Shown piece after piece: positions 12,126-14,785 of a stretch of 14,785 nt of DNA. Numbering within the stretch: the stretch's first letter is position 1; the number at the start of each line of letters is the position of its first letter. The notes below the pieces were generated by a model. It did not search any database and had not been told where the DNA came from. It saw only the letters and a list, made by a program, of their open reading frames with translations. This DNA comes from an uncultured Prevotella sp. (GTDB lineage: Bacteria; Bacteroidota; Bacteroidia; Bacteroidales; Bacteroidaceae). The stretch lies in contig CALBJK010000279.1 of assembly GCA_937892695.1 (NCBI GenBank), positions 1-14,785 of the forward strand, written 5' to 3'. The position numbers and the translations under genes are program-made.

Positions 12126-14294
12126 ATGGACGAGGAAACAAAGATACTTGAAGGTCTTAATAGAGCACAGCGCGAAGCTGTCGAAACTACCGAAGGGCGT
12201 GTGCGTGTGATTGCCGGGGCAGGGTCGGGAAAGACTCGTGTCCTCGCCCGACGCTACCTTTATCTTACCGAGGTGTTGGGCATCAATGCATCCAACATCC
12301 TCTGTATGACCTTTACCAACAAGGCTGCTCAGGAAATGAGGTTGCGCATCACTCGCTCTGCCCGTTCACGCAATGTCAACGACTTCATATGCACTATCCA
12401 TAGCTTTTGTCTGAAGGTGTTGCGCCGCGACATCTATCGTTTGGGTTTCCCGAAGACATTCTCCATTCTTGACGAAGACGACCAGAAACAGATAGCCCGG
12501 CAGATATTCGACGACTTCCAGATAACCCGGCAGAAGAACACTCTCGACAAGTTTGTAAAAAGTATCACAACTTACAAGTCAGAGAACAAAACCGAGTACA
12601 TACGTCGCTACATGCTTCCGGGTGCTAAGTACGACCCCATGTCCGATAAGACTGCGGCTTATCTGCAACGTCAGGCCAGCCTGTCGGCTCTCGACTTCAA
12701 CGATATAATCCATTTTGCCGTATTCATTCTACAGAATTACGAAGATGTGCGTAGCTACTGGCAAGACCAGCTCAACTATGTCATGATGGACGAAGGCCAG
12801 GACTGTAACGAGAACGACTGGCTACTGATGCAGCTGCTCACCGCCAAGTCGCACAATCTCTTTGTAGTCGGCGATCCCGACCAGGCCATTTACGAATGGC
12901 GCGGAGCCGTGCCGCAGCTTTTCACCGACTTTGTGCCCGACCACGACATCATGCTTACTATAAACTATCGTTCTACACGCAATATCCTCGGTGTGGCCAA
13001 CTCGGTCATACGTTTCAACATAGACCGTATAGCCAAGTCGCTGACCACCGAAAAGGACAACGGACTCGAAATCGTCCATTTCCATGCCAAGAACGAACGC
13101 GAAGAAGCCGACTGGGTAGCTGGGCGCATCCGTAAAATGCACGAAGAGGGCAATGCCCTGTCGTCGTTTGCTGTGCTTTACCGTTCGTCCTATTTGTCGA
13201 GAGCGATAGAGCAGGCTCTCATACGTCTCAGCATTCCTTATTCTATATGGGGTGGAGTGCGTTTCTTTGAGCGCCGCGAGATAAAAGACGCTCTGTCCTA
13301 TCTCCGTCTGGTAGCCCAAGGCGACGACATGTCGTTCCTGCGTATCATAAATGTGCCGTCCCGCAAGCTCGGCAAGTCGTATGTTGAAAGGGTTGAGGCT
13401 GCAGCCAAGGCTGACGGCACCTCGCTCTACGAAACTATGAAACATCACATCGCAGAGAAAGATTTCGCTCGGCGTTCGGCCCGCGACTTTGTTTCGCTAA
13501 TCGAGGATTTCCGTGTCCGTTGCGAGATAGAGCCGCTCACCAAACTGCTCGATGAAGTCCTCAACCGCAGCGGACTGCTCGAACTGGTACGCACAGATGG
13601 CGATGAAGACCGTCTGGAGAACATCGCCGAACTGCAACAGTTTGTCAAGTCGTTCGAGCAGACTCATCGCAACGACGATATCGGCCTTGCCGGTTTCCTG
13701 CAAGAGATAGCTCTCTACACCAACGAGGATGTCGAGCAGAAGAAAGACACCGTGAAGCTGATGACCGTACACCAGGCTAAGGGACTCGAATTTCCCTACG
13801 TCTTTGTCATCGGTCTGAGCGAGGGCATCTTCCCTAATGTCCGCTCCATACGCGAGCGCAAGAAGAAAGGCGAGGAGGAAGAGCGGCGGCTCATGTACGT
13901 CGCTGTCACTCGAGCCGAACGTGCTCTGATGCTTACCGAGTCGGAAGGCTACAGCAGCTCCACCAAGTCGGACAAGTATCCGTCGCGCTTCCTGCTCGAA
14001 ATGGAACAACGCTATCTTGTGCGCGAGGGCAAGTTCGACCCTTCTCTGTTCGACGGCACACGCAGTCTTGTCGCCAATGAAGAGGCTGCTCTCGGAATGC
14101 GGTCGCCGTTGTCACCGCCCGAACGCGAAGGTGGGGCTTTCGACGAGGGCGATGCCGTGATGCATCGTCAGTTCGGACGCGGCGTAGTGGTAAAGGCCAA
14201 TGCCGACGGCTCGTACAATGTCAAGTTTGCCAATTTCGAACGTTGCATACAGGAGAAGTTCCTAAATCGCGATTCGATGCTCAACGAGAGTTGA
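12126..14294 (+). CDS. UvrD/PcrA-type superfamily 1A DNA helicase
   Basis: A 722-residue ATP-dependent 3'-5' DNA helicase of the UvrD/PcrA/Rep group, acting in repair and in clearing stalled replication or recombination intermediates. Motifs run in order: Q motif LNRAQREAV (11-19), Walker A AGAGSGKT (30-37), Ia MTFTNKAAQEM, Walker B DEGQD (222-226), III GDPDQAIYEWRG, IV TINYRST, V TVHQAKGLEFPYVFV, and VI RRLMYVAVTRAERAL (587-601). The C-terminus holds a small SH3/Tudor-like module (DAVMHRQFGRGVVV, about 675-714), as in PcrA. The usual aromatic residue in DEF/YQD is Gly here. The start at 12126 is forced, because the next in-frame Met lies beyond Walker A. It is shorter at the C-terminus than some Bacteroides UvrD proteins but complete by motif. 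uvrD versus pcrA cannot be decided from this sequence. Confidence 0.93.
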   Translation: MDEETKILEGLNRAQREAVETTEGRVRVIAGAGSGKTRVLARRYLYLTEVLGINASNILCMTFTNKAAQEMRLRITRSARSRNVNDFICTIHSFCLKVLRRDIYRLGFPKTFSILDEDDQKQIARQIFDDFQITRQKNTLDKFVKSITTYKSENKTEYIRRYMLPGAKYDPMSDKTAAYLQRQASLSALDFNDIIHFAVFILQNYEDVRSYWQDQLNYVMMDEGQDCNENDWLLMQLLTAKSHNLFVVGDPDQAIYEWRGAVPQLFTDFVPDHDIMLTINYRSTRNILGVANSVIRFNIDRIAKSLTTEKDNGLEIVHFHAKNEREEADWVAGRIRKMHEEGNALSSFAVLYRSSYLSRAIEQALIRLSIPYSIWGGVRFFERREIKDALSYLRLVAQGDDMSFLRIINVPSRKLGKSYVERVEAAAKADGTSLYETMKHHIAEKDFARRSARDFVSLIEDFRVRCEIEPLTKLLDEVLNRSGLLELVRTDGDEDRLENIAELQQFVKSFEQTHRNDDIGLAGFLQEIALYTNEDVEQKKDTVKLMTVHQAKGLEFPYVFVIGLSEGIFPNVRSIRERKKKGEEEERRLMYVAVTRAERALMLTESEGYSSSTKSDKYPSRFLLEMEQRYLVREGKFDPSLFDGTRSLVANEEAALGMRSPLSPPEREGGAFDEGDAVMHRQFGRGVVVKANADGSYNVKFANFERCIQEKFLNRDSMLNES

Positions 14295-14303
14295 GGCCTG
14301 ATG

Positions 14304-14328
14304 TACCGAAGTTGGCTAAACGTCGGTA
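14304..14328 (+). terminator. Possible terminator hairpin after the helicase gene
   Basis: TACCGAAGTT (14304-14313) pairs with AACGTCGGTA (14319-14328) as a 10-bp stem with one mismatch and a 5-base loop, 9 bases after the helicase stop codon. The downstream bases are AT-rich but have no U-run, so efficient intrinsic termination is uncertain. Confidence 0.4.
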
Positions 14329-14383
14329 AATATAGTCAAACAACCACGTATTTTCCAAAGCAGATACGTATATAATGTAGGCT

Positions 14384-14402
14384 GAAACGGCAAGACTGTT
14401 TC
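14384..14402 (+). other. Small hairpin upstream of the GltD-like gene
   Basis: GAAACGG (14384-14390) and CTGTTTC (14396-14402) form a 7-bp stem (one G-U) with the loop CAAGA, 46 bases before the start codon at 14449. TATAAT occurs at 14371-14376, but no TAnnTTTG box was found, so the promoter of the downstream gene is unplaced. The hairpin may lie in its leader. Confidence 0.25.
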
Positions 14403-14448
14403 TATGCCTGATGTATTTTAATAGTAAGGATAAATTAAAAAATAAGAT

Positions 14449-14785
14449 ATGGAGGAAACAAACGGACTTTTCCATGAAGTGAACGAAAGTTACACCATGC
14501 TTGAAGCCATCAACGAGGCAAAGCGTTGTCTGCACTGCAAGGTGCCTATGTGTCGTAAGGGTTGTCCTATCGAACAGGACATTCCTGATTGGATACATGA
14601 ACTGTCTATGGGAAACTTTGGCAATGCCATGGCCATTATCAATAACAAGAGCAATCTTCCGGCAGTATGCGGCCGGGTGTGTCCTCACGAGCGACAGTGC
14701 GAAGGCCATTGTGTTATGGCTCGCAAGGGTAAGGGACTGCATGTAGGTAAGCTCGAGCGGTTCATTGCCGATTTCGACGGCGACA
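14449..14785 (+). CDS. gltD: GltD-like NADPH/glutamate synthase small subunit (5' part)
   Basis: The first 112 codons of a gene cut by the window edge. The start ATG at 14449 follows an A-rich tract. The protein begins with the iron-sulfur domain (Fer4_20 type) of the glutamate synthase small subunit and related NfnB/SudA-type oxidoreductases: CLHCKVPMCRKGCP with Cys27, 30, 35 and 39, then VCGRVCPHERQCEGHC with Cys74, 78, 84 and 88. Together these eight cysteines would bind two [4Fe-4S] clusters. GLHVGKLERFIADF leads into the FAD/NAD(P) domain that lies outside the window. GltD passes electrons from NADPH to the large subunit for glutamate synthesis. The stand-alone ferredoxin:NADP oxidoreductase or NADPH-dependent glutamate synthase homologues share this N-terminus, so the exact enzyme and the symbol are tentative. 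Confidence 0.82.
   Translation, partial: MEETNGLFHEVNESYTMLEAINEAKRCLHCKVPMCRKGCPIEQDIPDWIHELSMGNFGNAMAIINNKSNLPAVCGRVCPHERQCEGHCVMARKGKGLHVGKLERFIADFDGD

Overview
The window reads as chromosomal DNA of a gut or oral Bacteroidales bacterium, most likely Prevotellaceae or Muribaculaceae. The evidence is Bacteroidetes-type promoters (TTG or TTTG about 20 bp upstream of TAnnTTTG), AT-rich translation starts without Shine-Dalgarno sequences, several lipoproteins with short lipoboxes, Mfa/fimbrillin-family proteins, a BspA-like leucine-rich-repeat lipoprotein, and protein families I know mainly from Bacteroidales. The placement below order level is a guess.

Layout. (1) Positions 1-562 are non-coding: two related hairpin repeats, smaller palindromes, a pair of direct repeats, then a good promoter at 399-429 with a leader of roughly 130 nt. 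(2) 563-3458 is a fimbrillin-like locus. Two intact lipoproteins (563-1498 and 2577-3458) flank a decayed gene (1530-2426), in which a fimbrillin N-terminus is joined in frame to the C-terminal half of an M64 (IgA-protease-type) metallopeptidase that then carries two compensating single-base frameshifts. A cluster of short inverted and tandem repeats lies at 2441-2536. (3) 3535-8782 is a compact five-gene block: a membrane-anchored NTF2-like protein, a secreted barrel-like protein, a leucine-rich-repeat lipoprotein, a small two-domain protein and a Hanks-type Ser/Thr kinase with a C-terminal membrane anchor. Three of the four junctions are 4-base ATGA overlaps. (4) 9020-11983 encodes a 987-residue protein with two response-regulator receiver domains and a PPDK/PEP-synthase ATP-grasp domain, but no visible phosphohistidine or PEP-binding domain. 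(5) 12126-14294 is a UvrD/PcrA-type helicase whose promoter sits so close to the start codon that the mRNA should be almost leaderless. (6) 14449 to the window edge is the start of a GltD-like iron-sulfur/flavin oxidoreductase subunit.

How the parts may work together. The fimbrillin lipoproteins and the LRR lipoprotein point to a cell-surface adhesion or sensing locus. The kinase operon probably links envelope proteins to cytoplasmic phosphorylation, with the small protein overlapping the kinase gene as the most obvious substrate or partner. The REC-REC-PPDK_N protein has its own promoter and looks like a phosphorylation-controlled, nucleotide-binding regulator rather than a metabolic enzyme. 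These functional links are inferences from gene order and domains. No tRNA, rRNA, CRISPR array or insertion sequence was seen.
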